Assembly: GCF_014773265.1 (NCBI RefSeq)
Contig: NZ_JACWMY010000007.1
Location: 1-64,000, forward strand
Source: Mucilaginibacter pankratovii
Lineage (GTDB): Bacteria > Bacteroidota > Bacteroidia > Sphingobacteriales > Sphingobacteriaceae
Direction of reading: 5' to 3'
Length of the DNA: 64,000 nucleotides
Shown here: in pieces, positions 51,200 to 60,442 of the stretch
Layout of the letters: each line of letters starts with the position of its first letter
How positions within the stretch are numbered: position 1 is the stretch's first letter
Program-made: the position numbers and the translations under genes
Notes under the pieces: generated by a model
Told to the model about the DNA's origin: nothing
Seen by the model: the letters and a program-made list of their open reading frames with translations, nothing else
Databases searched by the model: none

Positions 51200-51940
51200 T
51201 TAATCCAAATCTTTCAGCACATTGCTTATGCCGCCATCTATATTAAGGTTTGCACCGTTAATAAAGCCCAGTTTATCTTCGGCAAGCAGCAGGGCCAGTT
51301 GCGAAACTTCCTGTGGTTTACCAATGCGCTGGCTCGGGTGAATTTCATTTAGCATCTGCACTTTTGCTTCGTTGTTATCAAAGCCATCCCGCAGCATCTG
51401 CGTATCAATTGCGGCCGGGCTTATGGCATTAACGCGCACACGGCCCTGCAGATCAACCGAGAGGGCCTTTGTAAGGCCCACCAGCGCACTTTTAGAGCTT
51501 GCGTAGGATACGAAGCGCTTTTTTGTAAGCTGATGGTGTATGCTGGCTATGTTGATGATAGAGCCTTTTGCTTTTTCCAACTTCGCCAAAAAATATTGGC
51601 TCAGCATTAATGGGCCCGTTAAATTTACATTCAACGTTTGGTTCCAGTCCTGCAGTTGTAATTCGCTAAGGCTGGATAATATCTGAACCGCCGCGTTGTT
51701 GATGAGTACAAAGATCTCGGGGATCTCTGTATCAAAAGTTGCCTCGGCTTCGCGCTTGTATGCTGGGTCTGAACAATACTTGTGCAGATCGAACTTGAAA
51801 AACTTATCGCAGTACGGCGATTTCTGATCTTTTACATCAAAACCTATTACCGTGTAGTTGTTTTCTTTAAAGGTTTGTGCAAGCTGGGTGCCTATGCCGC
51901 CCAGTACCCCTGTTATAACAACCGTTTTTTTTGTTTCCAA
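51200..51940 (-). CDS. Short-chain dehydrogenase/reductase
   Basis: A 246-residue classical SDR. GVLGGIG at 11-17 (cofactor), NNAA at 81-84, and the triad Ser133, Tyr146, Lys150 (YASSK) are complete. The start is TTG, directly after the stop of the 2-hydroxyacid dehydrogenase gene, and no better ATG exists before the glycine motif. Resembles PtmA-like reductases found next to acylneuraminate cytidylyltransferases. It may reduce a keto group on an activated or precursor sugar acid. Confidence 0.88.
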   Translation of the reverse strand: METKKTVVITGVLGGIGTQLAQTFKENNYTVIGFDVKDQKSPYCDKFFKFDLHKYCSDPAYKREAEATFDTEIPEIFVLINNAAVQILSSLSELQLQDWNQTLNVNLTGPLMLSQYFLAKLEKAKGSIINIASIHHQLTKKRFVSYASSKSALVGLTKALSVDLQGRVRVNAISPAAIDTQMLRDGFDNNEAKVQMLNEIHPSQRIGKPQEVSQLALLLAEDKLGFINGANLNIDGGISNVLKDLD

Positions 51941-52876
51941 TTATTTAATATTTAGGTATCCAAACAAAATCTCAATGGCCCTTAAGCTGGCCCTTATTAC
52001 AGCTTCTTTTGTGTTAGAGCCGTTGTGCGTGCCAAAAATACATTGTTCAAACTGGCGCAGCGGGCTATCGGCAGGCAGTGGTTCAACTTCAAATACATCT
52101 AACCCGGCCGACTTTACCTTGCCACTTTCTAAAGCAGCTATCAGCGCGGTTTCGTCAATTAAACCTCCGCGCGAAACGTTGATAATAATTACGCCATCCT
52201 TCATTAGCTGGATGCTCTTCTCGTTAATGAGGTGATAGCTGGATGGTGTTAACGCGCAGGTGATCACTACAAAATCCGCAGCTGCTAAATTCTCGGGGAA
52301 CGGCAGGATGGTATCAACCCCGGCTTCCGCTGCAGTAAGCTTTGTAAACGGATCGTATGCGTTTATGGTAACATCAAAAGCTTTTAACCTTTTGGCAGTA
52401 GCCAGGCCTATATCGCCAAGGCCAACCAATGCAACTGTTTTACCGCTGATAGACATGCCCGCAGGTTTTATCCAATTACCGGCACGTACTTCACGGTCAA
52501 CCTTGTAGCTTTCGCGTGCAAGGCCGGTAAAGTATGCAAGGGCCATATCGGCTACCTCGTTGCCAAACATGCGCGGGGTATTTGCAATAGGGATGCCCAG
52601 TTTTTCGCAGGCTTTAAAATCAACGTTATCAACGCCAACGCCCCATTTTACTGCGGCTATAAGCTTGCCGTTTTTGCCGGCGGTAAATACCTTTTCGGTG
52701 GCAGGGTCGTCGCCAATTATCCATGCATCTACAGTAGGTACCAGTTCAATAAGTTCGTCTTCGGTTAAAACCTGTACCACATTTGGTGTTACCAGCTCTA
52801 AACCTTTATCTTCAAAATAATGCCTCAATTGCTCAATTGCCCTAAGCATTGGCGGGCATGTTACTAAAACTTTCAT
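51941..52876 (-). CDS. D-isomer-specific 2-hydroxyacid dehydrogenase
   Basis: A 311-residue NAD-dependent dehydrogenase of the phosphoglycerate/lactate dehydrogenase family. GLGDIG at 152-157, followed by an acidic residue at the end of the second strand (Asp175, NAD preference). Catalytic residues: Arg236 in VSRGG, Glu265 in FEVEP and His284 in GTHNG. It lacks the ACT domain of SerA, so it is not a typical serine-biosynthesis enzyme. Start overlaps the cytidylyltransferase stop by one base (TAATG). Position suggests reduction of a 2-keto acid in a sugar-acid pathway. Confidence 0.9.
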   Translation of the reverse strand: MKVLVTCPPMLRAIEQLRHYFEDKGLELVTPNVVQVLTEDELIELVPTVDAWIIGDDPATEKVFTAGKNGKLIAAVKWGVGVDNVDFKACEKLGIPIANTPRMFGNEVADMALAYFTGLARESYKVDREVRAGNWIKPAGMSISGKTVALVGLGDIGLATAKRLKAFDVTINAYDPFTKLTAAEAGVDTILPFPENLAAADFVVITCALTPSSYHLINEKSIQLMKDGVIIINVSRGGLIDETALIAALESGKVKSAGLDVFEVEPLPADSPLRQFEQCIFGTHNGSNTKEAVIRASLRAIEILFGYLNIK

Positions 52877-53559
52877 TACTTGATGTTGTTTAATTGTTTG
52901 TACAGCAGTTCTGCCATTATAAAATTCAGTTCCACATCAATATCCTGCGCTTCTTCTTCCATCATCTCAAATAAGTAGGGCCTATCGCCTATACGGTTAT
53001 GTTTTTTCGCCAATATTTCTTTGGTGAAAAGGTACATACACGAGTTTTCTTCAAAAATAGGGGGGAGGTCCTGCGTACGCAGCAATATGTTTGGGTTATG
53101 GTTTATAGGCCTTGCAAGGCTATCCCAGTAACGTACGTTTTTGCGGGTTACCGAGAAAAGCGAATCGTACATGGGGTATACTTCAAAAAACTTTTTAATA
53201 CCCGCTGCTACCGTTTTTGCCGATAGGATAGGGTTGGTGCTATGCGTTTGCAGGTAAAACTCCGATGGTACCTGGTTAATAGAGTTCATCAGCACATCGT
53301 TCATCGGGATGCTGCCATCGCGCAAATGCTCGGGGCGCTCCAATATAATTACCTCCGGGAAAGCTTCTTTGGCCTGCTCAATAACTGTGGGGCTATCGGT
53401 ATCTATAATAACCTTATCAATAAGTTCGCATTCCAGCAAAGTACCAACTACATGATGAAACAACGGTTTGCCCGCAAAATCGCGATAGTTTTTACCGGGC
53501 ACCCTTTCGCTGGAGTGGCGCATGGGTACAATAGCAACAAGCTTATATTTATCTGTCAT
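52876..53559 (-). CDS. Acylneuraminate cytidylyltransferase-like CMP-sugar synthetase
   Basis: A 227-residue enzyme of the CMP-NeuAc/CMP-Kdo synthetase fold. IVPMRHSSERVPGKNYRDFAGKPL is the nucleotide-binding start; RPEHLRDGSIPMND and QTHSTNPILSAKTV follow the family order. It activates an acidic sugar (sialic acid, legionaminic or pseudaminic acid, or Kdo-like) as CMP-sugar. The window has no NeuB-type condensing enzyme, so the acid is either made elsewhere or is not a classical nonulosonate. First of three tightly coupled genes. Confidence 0.9.
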   Translation of the reverse strand: MTDKYKLVAIVPMRHSSERVPGKNYRDFAGKPLFHHVVGTLLECELIDKVIIDTDSPTVIEQAKEAFPEVIILERPEHLRDGSIPMNDVLMNSINQVPSEFYLQTHSTNPILSAKTVAAGIKKFFEVYPMYDSLFSVTRKNVRYWDSLARPINHNPNILLRTQDLPPIFEENSCMYLFTKEILAKKHNRIGDRPYLFEMMEEEAQDIDVELNFIMAELLYKQLNNIK

Positions 53560-53620
53560 TTTTTTTGTTGATGAAAAGTATTAGGTAATAAATTATGATA
53601 ATATCGATAGGATATTAAGA

Positions 53621-54577
53621 TCAACCCGCGTGGTTGCCTTTTAAGTAAACAATTTTTTCGGCGTTTTCTCTTTCCTCGGTAGAGCTCTTGCGCAAACCGT
53701 TGGGATAATAAAACCGCTGCCTCAAACGGGTGTTCACTTCGCCATGCTTAAAGCCCTTATACGTGCCCCAAAACTGCATGTATCTAAACCGTATAATTTC
53801 TGATACGTTTTTAAACAATACACCATCGTGGCGGGCATGTACAAAATCGCTAAAAGTATTTGCAACATATAAGCGCACAAAATCCAGCAGGCTCATGTGT
53901 TGCTTAGGGAATATTTTTTTTAAGGCTATCGCCTCGCGCATGTAGCGGTTTTTTATTTTTGATATCGATTCTTCATGCACATGCACTATAGGTGCATCGG
54001 CTTCGTAAGCAATAACATGCCCTTTTTGTTCAATTTTACGGGCCCAGTCTAAATCCTCAAGGCCGGTGAGGGTTTCGTCGTACGGTTGATTTAGCCAAAG
54101 CTCCTTCCTTACAACAGCGTTGGCGTTGTTGCAAAAAGGGTGGTCCTGGTTATAGTTAGAATCATCCGGGAACCATTTTTTAAAGATCTGGCTTTCCGAG
54201 TACTTGGTAATTTCGTTACCAATTTGTTTACCGTAAACCAGGGCTATATTCTTGTTATCAAACGGCTGGATCATTTTTTTTATCCAGTCGGTATAAACCG
54301 GGTAAACGTGCGCGCTGGCAAATAACAGGTATTTACCGGTTGCCATTTCACAACCTTTATTAAGTGCCCTGCCAAAGGAAAATTCCTCCGGCTTTATCGA
54401 GATCACCTTTGCGCCGTGTTCTAAAGCTATTTTTACAGTATTGTCCGTAGAGCCGGAATCAACTAAAATAACTTCAGTTTCGGAGTATAAAGTTTGTTTT
54501 TTTATACCTTCCAGCAGCCGGCCAATATGCTTTTCTTCATTAAACGACCGAACAATTAAGCTACAAGTATAATACAT
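53621..54577 (-). CDS. Glycosyltransferase family 2
   Basis: A 318-residue GT2 enzyme. SLIVRSFNEEKHIGRLLEGI, DSGSTDNTV and FSFGRALNKGCEMATGKYLLFASAH are standard; the DxD position is FASAHVYP, where the usual Asp pair is replaced (SAH), a known GT2 subgroup near rhamnosyltransferases. The C-terminal part is basic. It probably transfers a sugar of module B. The spacing to the next gene (62 bases) fits an operon. Confidence 0.9.
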   Translation of the reverse strand: MYYTCSLIVRSFNEEKHIGRLLEGIKKQTLYSETEVILVDSGSTDNTVKIALEHGAKVISIKPEEFSFGRALNKGCEMATGKYLLFASAHVYPVYTDWIKKMIQPFDNKNIALVYGKQIGNEITKYSESQIFKKWFPDDSNYNQDHPFCNNANAVVRKELWLNQPYDETLTGLEDLDWARKIEQKGHVIAYEADAPIVHVHEESISKIKNRYMREAIALKKIFPKQHMSLLDFVRLYVANTFSDFVHARHDGVLFKNVSEIIRFRYMQFWGTYKGFKHGEVNTRLRQRFYYPNGLRKSSTEERENAEKIVYLKGNHAG

Positions 54578-54633
54578 GGCAAAACCGTTTAATTGTTATC
54601 AAATTAATTGAACTCTTCAAGTGCGCTTAGGGT

Positions 54634-56031
54634 TTATTTACCTATGGTGTACACTTTAAAGCCAATTTGTAATAGTTTTTTCCTGTCAACCACATTTCTG
54701 CCGTCAAATACAAAAGCAGGCTTGGTCATGTTGTTATAAATTTTCTCCCAGTCGTAGGTTTTAAATTCATCCCACTCTGTCATGATAGCTATTGCATGCG
54801 CGCCTTTACAGCAATCATAGGCATTATCAAATATCGTAATCAGTTCCGAGTTCTTTGATTCTGGCCTGGTATGCAGGTAGTTCAGATCGCCCAGCACCTG
54901 GCTTTCAGAAACTTTTGGATCGTATACCGATACGTTGGCTTCCTCGTTAAGCAGATCGTCTGCAACAAAAATTGCCGGCGATTCGCGGGTATCGTTGGTG
55001 TCTTTTTTAAACGCCCAACCCAAAAAGGCAATTTTTTTGCCCGATACGGTATTGTAAAGCGTTTTTACAATTTTGTTTCCAAAACGTCTTTTCTGATGAT
55101 CGTTCATGATGATCACCTGCTCCCAGTAATCAGCAACCTGTTGCAAGCCGTATGAGCGTGCTATGTAAACCAGGTTGAGGATATCTTTTTGGAAGCATGA
55201 GCCACCAAAACCTACCGATGCATTTAAAAACTTAGGGCCAATGCGGCTATCGGTACCAATAGAGCGGGCCACTTCTGATATATCCGCGCCGGTATGCTCG
55301 CAAAGTTCTGATAAGGCGTTGATAGAAGATACCCTTTGCGCTAAAAATGCGTTAGCTGTAAGCTTCGATAGCTCAGACGACCAAAGGTTGGTAGTTAATA
55401 TCCTTTCTCTTGGTACCCAGTTAGCGTAAACATCAACCAAAGCGTTCAGGGCTTCCTGGCCTTCTTCGGTAGGGTCGCCGCCAATTAATATACGATCTGG
55501 TGCGTGCAGGTCCTCAATAGCGGTACCTTCTGCTAAAAACTCCGGGTTCGACAGGATCTGAAACTGAACGCCGTTACCAGTGTTTTGCAAAATGCTTTTA
55601 ACCGCCTCGGCCGTTCTAACAGGTAGGGTTGATTTCTCAACAATAATTTTATCAGTAGTTGATACCCTTGCAATTTGGCGGGCGCATAGTTCAATGTATT
55701 TTAGGTCGGCCGCCATGCCTTTACCCGTACCATACGTTTTTGTAGGCGTGTTTACCGATATGAAGATCATTTCGGCTTCGGCAATAGCTTCATCAACTTT
55801 GGTAGAAAAAAACAGGTTCCTTCCCCTGGCCTCGGCTACTACCTCTGGCAAGCCAGGTTCGTAAACAGGTATGTTATTGGTATCCGGGTCGTTCCAGGCA
55901 TTTATGCGCGCCTGGTTAAGGTCAACTACGGTAACTTTAATATCCGGGCATTTTTGTGCTATTACCGACATGGTAGGGCCGCCAACGTAGCCGGCGCCGA
56001 TGCAACAAATTTTGGTAATCTTTTTAGTCAT
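54634..56031 (-). CDS. ugd: UDP-glucose 6-dehydrogenase
   Basis: A 465-residue enzyme with the eukaryote-like long form. NAD site GAGYVG at 12-17, EPGLPE substrate-region, catalytic Cys277 in [10 protein letters not shown], and the C-terminal [15 protein letters not shown] part. It oxidises UDP-glucose to UDP-glucuronic acid, so the module B polymer probably contains a uronic acid or a sugar derived from it. Alternative specificities (UDP-ManNAc, UDP-GlcNAc) are less likely, as length and motifs are those of UGDH. A long inverted repeat lies in its upstream gap. Confidence 0.95.
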   Translation of the reverse strand: MTKKITKICCIGAGYVGGPTMSVIAQKCPDIKVTVVDLNQARINAWNDPDTNNIPVYEPGLPEVVAEARGRNLFFSTKVDEAIAEAEMIFISVNTPTKTYGTGKGMAADLKYIELCARQIARVSTTDKIIVEKSTLPVRTAEAVKSILQNTGNGVQFQILSNPEFLAEGTAIEDLHAPDRILIGGDPTEEGQEALNALVDVYANWVPRERILTTNLWSSELSKLTANAFLAQRVSSINALSELCEHTGADISEVARSIGTDSRIGPKFLNASVGFGGSCFQKDILNLVYIARSYGLQQVADYWEQVIIMNDHQKRRFGNKIVKTLYNTVSGKKIAFLGWAFKKDTNDTRESPAIFVADDLLNEEANVSVYDPKVSESQVLGDLNYLHTRPESKNSELITIFDNAYDCCKGAHAIAIMTEWDEFKTYDWEKIYNNMTKPAFVFDGRNVVDRKKLLQIGFKVYTIGK

Positions 56032-56089
56032 ATGCAGTTTACTATAAAGGGCTTTTTAGTAATTAGTTAAATGGTTTGCTATGAACATT

Positions 56090-56134
56090 CCGGCTTATAA
56101 AGCTTAATATTTACAATTAAATTTTATAAGCCGG
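56090..56134. repeat. Perfect 12-bp inverted repeat between kinase and ugd genes
   Basis: CCGGCTTATAAA (56090-56101) and TTTATAAGCCGG (56123-56134), 21-base loop. It lies right after the kinase stop on the minus strand and 60 bases before the ugd start. Without a T-run it is more likely an attenuator, mRNA-stability element or operator than a full terminator. Confidence 0.6.
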
Positions 56135-56144
56135 TTATTAATAA

Positions 56145-58550
56145 TTAGAATCTCCTTACAAATGTCCTGACCTTTGAACCTATAGTTTCTTTTTCTTTAT
56201 CTGTATAGGTGTTGTACGAGCTGTAATAGCTGTTGGTATACCCGTAGCCGTAGTTGAACTGATCGCGTTTGATACCGTTAAACACAAGTGTGAATTTAGG
56301 GAAGCGTTTAGCGTTGTCAACATCGTTGATAAATTCAAGCTCATCTTTAAGCGTATGCCCTTGCCTTATCATGTAAACTACGGCGCCTGCTGTACGTGCT
56401 ATGATGTACGAATCGGTAACCAGGTGTATTGGCGGCGAATCTATCAGTATGTCATCATAAGTTTCCTTAAGCGTTGCAATTAATTCGTCGAGCTTGTCTT
56501 TCTCCAAAAGCTCTGATGGGTTTGGCTGGATAGGGCCGCAACCTAATACATCAAGCCCCGGGATACCAGAAGGCTGGATAAGCTTTTTAATATCGTGAGC
56601 GGTTTCGGCAAGGTAATCGCTTATTCCCGGGTGCTCAGGCGATAAGTTAAATACACCCGAGATCTTCGGTTTACGAAGGTCCATCTCTAATATGATGGTT
56701 TTTCTGGATGCATAAGCCAGTGTAACAGCAAGGTTGGAGCTCACAAAGCTCTTACCCTCGCTACCAATACTTGATGTAAACAGCGTTACGCGGCCTTTAT
56801 CGCTATTGCCATGCAAGTGCGACAGGTTGGTACGCAGCACACGGAACTGCTCGCCGATTGCGAATTTTCCACGGCCCTGTGTTACCACAATTGGTGTTGT
56901 ATCTTCCTGGTACGAAAGCTCGCCAAGGATAGGTACGTTAACCGCATCTTCAATTTGTTTACGGTTGCTAATGCGTTCGTTAAGGCTTTCGCGGGCATAT
57001 AATAAGCCTACCGGTGCGGCCAGGCCGAAAAGTAGCGCCAGCGCGTAAACTATCGATGGTTTTGGCCATTTGGCTTTACCTGCGTGGGCATCATCCACAA
57101 TTTCAGAATCTGAAACGGTAGAAGCGTACCTTAACGATATAGCTTCGCGTTTTTCAAGTAAGAAAGTGTAAATTTTCTCTTTACTCGCTTGTTTACGCTT
57201 CATAGAAGTGTACTCTCTATCTTGCTCAGGGATCTTTTTAAGCCCCGCCTGGATGGTTCCCTGGAAAGTACCAATCTGGTTTTTGATGGCAACCTGTGAT
57301 GCCTTCATGGCCGAAATTTTATCCTTAAACGCTTTGCGCAATGCAACTATCTGTTGGTTTACAGCATCAAACATCGGGTTGGTTTCGGGTATGGTAGCCA
57401 GCATATCTGCTTTTTTTAGCTGCGCTACGGTAAGTTTTTCATATAAAGCCATTAAGCTTGGGTCTTCCAGGTGCGCGCTTGTTGGTGGCAAGGCACCGGC
57501 GTTTCTGGGGTTATCTACCCATTTTTCTATACCCTCTAAAATGCTAAGCTGTAAGTTTGCTTCGTTACTGGCTTTGATGTTGGCCTGGCTGATATCCCTG
57601 AAACCCTGGCTCTGCGATGCGATATCCGTCATGCTCGAGCTGCTTTTAAACTGCTCTATTTGCTTTTCGTCTATATCAAGGTCGCGGTCAAGCGAATCAA
57701 GCCTTACGGTAATAAAGTCGATAGCTTTTTGCGCATCCTTATTTTTAGATGCCATGGCATCCTCTTTATACTGTGCCATCAGCTCGTTAAGGATATCCTT
57801 ACCACGGCTTGGTACCTGGTCTGATGTAGAAAGGTTTACAAACGGAGCATCTTTATTCTCCAGTTCTACCTTAACTTTTCCCTGGTAATCATCGGCAACC
57901 TGGTCCGGGTCGTTCACGGTAATATCAAGCGTTGCACCTTTAAAAGCATTAAAGTTGGCGGTTGGCGTTAATTTCCAGGTACCAAAATCACTTTTTATAG
58001 GGCTGCCGTAAGCGTAATCTTTATCCCCGTTATCAGCATCTACCAATGTAAATGAGTTGGCATCTTTTATAGTTACTTTAATTTTTTCGCCCTTACCGTC
58101 AATTGTGCCGGTAGCTTTTATAAATGCGAACATTAAAGGCGTTTGCTTATACAGGTCGGTTTTTTTGCCATCAATTTTAGCTTGATAGTTTACCCAAAGC
58201 TGCAGGTCGTTAACAACCTTGTACATCAGCTTTTTAGATTGCATCACCTCTATTTCGTTCTCAACTATAACAGGTGTGCTAATTGGGTCCAGCTGTGCAT
58301 CCTGGCCGCTTTTATTAATTACGGTACCTTCAGAACTTGTTGGGCCCTTAAATTCAAGCGTGGCTACTATTGGGTAAGTAGGTTTTGTTACCTGTAAATA
58401 AAAGTAGGCGCCTACAATAAATATTATTATTCCCAATACAAACAAGGGCCAGTGAAATAGATATTTTTTTACAAGGTCGCTCGATGCCGAGGTGTCGGTA
58501 TCGCCCGTGGGTAACGTAAAGGCTTGTACTTGAGTTTTTTGCTTGCTCAT
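56145..58550 (-). CDS. Polysaccharide tyrosine autokinase/chain-length regulator (Wzc/PCP-2a type), module B
   Basis: An 801-residue paralogue of the module A kinase. Helices near 31-51 and 513-533 flank the periplasmic Wzz-type domain; the BY-kinase has Walker A GSEGKS ending at Lys600, Walker A' MDLRKPK and Walker B DDILIDSPP. The tail is Tyr-rich but irregular (NYGYGYTNSYYSSYNTY), without the tandem Tyr-Gly repeat of copy A. It cycles by autophosphorylation to control polymer length with the export protein 21 bases upstream. No tyrosine phosphatase gene is seen. Confidence 0.93.
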   Translation of the reverse strand: MSKQKTQVQAFTLPTGDTDTSASSDLVKKYLFHWPLFVLGIIIFIVGAYFYLQVTKPTYPIVATLEFKGPTSSEGTVINKSGQDAQLDPISTPVIVENEIEVMQSKKLMYKVVNDLQLWVNYQAKIDGKKTDLYKQTPLMFAFIKATGTIDGKGEKIKVTIKDANSFTLVDADNGDKDYAYGSPIKSDFGTWKLTPTANFNAFKGATLDITVNDPDQVADDYQGKVKVELENKDAPFVNLSTSDQVPSRGKDILNELMAQYKEDAMASKNKDAQKAIDFITVRLDSLDRDLDIDEKQIEQFKSSSSMTDIASQSQGFRDISQANIKASNEANLQLSILEGIEKWVDNPRNAGALPPTSAHLEDPSLMALYEKLTVAQLKKADMLATIPETNPMFDAVNQQIVALRKAFKDKISAMKASQVAIKNQIGTFQGTIQAGLKKIPEQDREYTSMKRKQASKEKIYTFLLEKREAISLRYASTVSDSEIVDDAHAGKAKWPKPSIVYALALLFGLAAPVGLLYARESLNERISNRKQIEDAVNVPILGELSYQEDTTPIVVTQGRGKFAIGEQFRVLRTNLSHLHGNSDKGRVTLFTSSIGSEGKSFVSSNLAVTLAYASRKTIILEMDLRKPKISGVFNLSPEHPGISDYLAETAHDIKKLIQPSGIPGLDVLGCGPIQPNPSELLEKDKLDELIATLKETYDDILIDSPPIHLVTDSYIIARTAGAVVYMIRQGHTLKDELEFINDVDNAKRFPKFTLVFNGIKRDQFNYGYGYTNSYYSSYNTYTDKEKETIGSKVRTFVRRF

Positions 58551-58571
58551 ATATTATATATATATTATGTA

Positions 58572-59351
58572 TTATCTGGTTAAAAGGATGGCAACTATTG
58601 ACAAAACAGAGACTATGATACCAGCTCTTTGGAAGGTTGACCCATCGTTGGCTGCACGTTGCTCATTTGGCGTTACATAAATAACATCGTTCTTTTTAAG
58701 GTAAAAATATGGCGACTTAAAGATGTCTTTCGACTGCAGGTTCAACGGAACATACACGCGTTCGCCATCGATCTCGCGTATCAGGGTTATTTTTCTGATA
58801 CCGGTTATATTCAGGTCTCCTGCCATGCTTAAGGCATCTAAAACCGTAGCACGCTCGTTCACCATTGTATAGGAGTTTGGCGATTTCACATCGCCTAAAA
58901 CTGCTACCCTAAAGTTTTGGATACGAACATTGATGCTTGGTTTTGTTAAAACCGTGGCTAATTTTTCTTCCAGGTAATGGCCGGCCTCTGTTGTAGTCAT
59001 CCCGGTTACTTTTATCTTACCGTAAAGTGGCAGCGAAATATTACCATCGTTATCTACGAAATATCCTACTACAGCATTTTCTTCAGAACCTGTTAAATTG
59101 CCCGTTGGGCCGTATGGGCGTTCCAAATTGTAATTAAACATTGCTGATGCTTCCAGGCTTAAACTAACAAAATGTATCCCCAGCAGGTCGCCGTTTTGAA
59201 TGGTTAGTTGAGTGTAGTTTGAAATTTTCTCTCTCGAAATAGAATCCCTATTCAGATCTTGTAAATAAGGGATGTTTTTATAAGATGTACACGAAAAATT
59301 TGATAGAAGGAGTACAGCTGTAATAAAAGTTAATAAGTGTTTCAATTTCAT
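58572..59351 (-). CDS. Polysaccharide export lipoprotein (Wza/OPX type), module B
   Basis: A 259-residue OPX protein, the same length as its module A paralogue. The ATG at 59351 gives a lipoprotein leader ending NFSC (Cys21); the in-frame extension to 59387 would bury it. A Poly_export domain and an SLBB-like domain (FRVAVLGDVKSPN) are followed by a C-terminal hydrophobic segment. First gene of module B: it makes the exit channel for the Wzx/Wzy polymer together with the kinase that follows. Confidence 0.92.
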   Translation of the reverse strand: MKLKHLLTFITAVLLLSNFSCTSYKNIPYLQDLNRDSISREKISNYTQLTIQNGDLLGIHFVSLSLEASAMFNYNLERPYGPTGNLTGSEENAVVGYFVDNDGNISLPLYGKIKVTGMTTTEAGHYLEEKLATVLTKPSINVRIQNFRVAVLGDVKSPNSYTMVNERATVLDALSMAGDLNITGIRKITLIREIDGERVYVPLNLQSKDIFKSPYFYLKKNDVIYVTPNEQRAANDGSTFQRAGIIVSVLSIVAILLTR

Positions 59352-59387
59352 ATTTGGTAATTTAACGATAGATTTAAATTGTTGCAA

Positions 59388-59704
59388 TGGTTTAGCATAG
59401 TAGGCAATATGAGTAATAGTTTTTTATTTAAAAAATATTAAAAACGAAATGTAGTAATAAGCATAGATTTAAGCAAAGCGAGATTTACGACGGCTGGTTT
59501 AATGGTAGGGGGCCAATAAATTGCCTGCCATTCTCGTTTGCTTTCTTATTAATTTACTGATGCGAAAATAACAAAAAATATGAAATGATGAATTTTAAAA
59601 GTTTTTTTTTGCGTAAATTATAGTTTATTCGCCGTTATGTTTACGAATTTTTAATTTTGTGCGTACTTCCGATTTCCTCATCTTTTAATTTTTAAGCAGT
59701 GTTT
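59388..59704. other. Divergent gap between module B and the deacetylase gene
   Basis: About 315 AT-rich bases without a gene. It must contain the module B promoter on the minus strand, but I found no clear -7 box there. The + strand has TAATTTTG at 59652-59659. Confidence 0.5.
59652..59659 (+). promoter_or_regulatory. Candidate -7 box of the deacetylase gene
   Basis: TAATTTTG matches TAnnTTTG, 45 bases before the ATG at 59705; no TTG at the standard distance was found. Confidence 0.4.
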
Positions 59705-60442
59705 ATGGGTTTTCCGGTTAATGTTTTGGCCAATGCCGATGATTTTGGATACAGCGCATCTGTAAACAAAGCCGTATTATTTTGCTTCGAAAACGGATAT
59801 ATTAACAGCGCTACGCTTCTAACCAATACGCCCGGTTTTGATGAAGCTGTACAAATGGTACGCGATAACCAATGCGTTAAAAATATAGGGATACACGTTA
59901 ATTTGGCCGAGGGAAGGCCGCTGACAAATTTGGGCGACGCCTTTTTAAATGCGGATGGTTGCTTTAACCTGCAAAAAACCGGTAAAGCTTCCAGCTTTTT
60001 TACAAAAGCCGAAAAACAGGCCCTTGCAACAGAAATAAGCGCGCAAATAAATAAGGGCTTAAGCCAGGGTATAGCCATTAACCATATCGATTCGCATTAT
60101 CATTTGCACACCTTGCCGGGGCTTTTTAATTTGTTTTTGCATACAGCTGGGCAGTTTAACCTAAAAATGAGGCTTGCGCAAACCTACAGGGAGGGGAGCT
60201 ACCTTAAATTTTGGTACCGGCGGTATATTAATAGCCGGGTTACCGCACGCAAACTTAACTATACCGATAGGTTTGAATCGGTAGGCCATTTTTTATTGCA
60301 GGGGAGGTTTAATGTAGGGGTAGAAAGTACCGAGGTGATGCTGCATCCCGATTTTGACACGGCCGGCAACCTTACCGATCATTTCGAGGCGGAAACGATG
60401 GTAAACTGGTTAAATTATTTAAAGCAACTGCCCAACAATTAA
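59705..60442 (+). CDS. ChbG/HpnK (YdjC)-family carbohydrate deacetylase
   Basis: A 245-residue enzyme. I use ATG 59705; a GTG two codons earlier is also possible. ANADDFGYS near the N terminus and HIDSHYHLH in the middle give the metal-binding Asp and His residues of the YdjC/ChbG family, which removes N-acetyl groups from chitobiose or hopanoid-linked GlcNAc with a divalent metal. No signal peptide, so it acts in the cytoplasm, perhaps on a lipid-linked or nucleotide-linked amino sugar. Confidence 0.9.
   Translation: MGFPVNVLANADDFGYSASVNKAVLFCFENGYINSATLLTNTPGFDEAVQMVRDNQCVKNIGIHVNLAEGRPLTNLGDAFLNADGCFNLQKTGKASSFFTKAEKQALATEISAQINKGLSQGIAINHIDSHYHLHTLPGLFNLFLHTAGQFNLKMRLAQTYREGSYLKFWYRRYINSRVTARKLNYTDRFESVGHFLLQGRFNVGVESTEVMLHPDFDTAGNLTDHFEAETMVNWLNYLKQLPNN

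Noticed and set aside
57208..57888. 226-codon frame opposite the module B kinase
   Set aside because: Shadow of a well-supported gene; Ser-rich composition typical of antisense frames and no motif.
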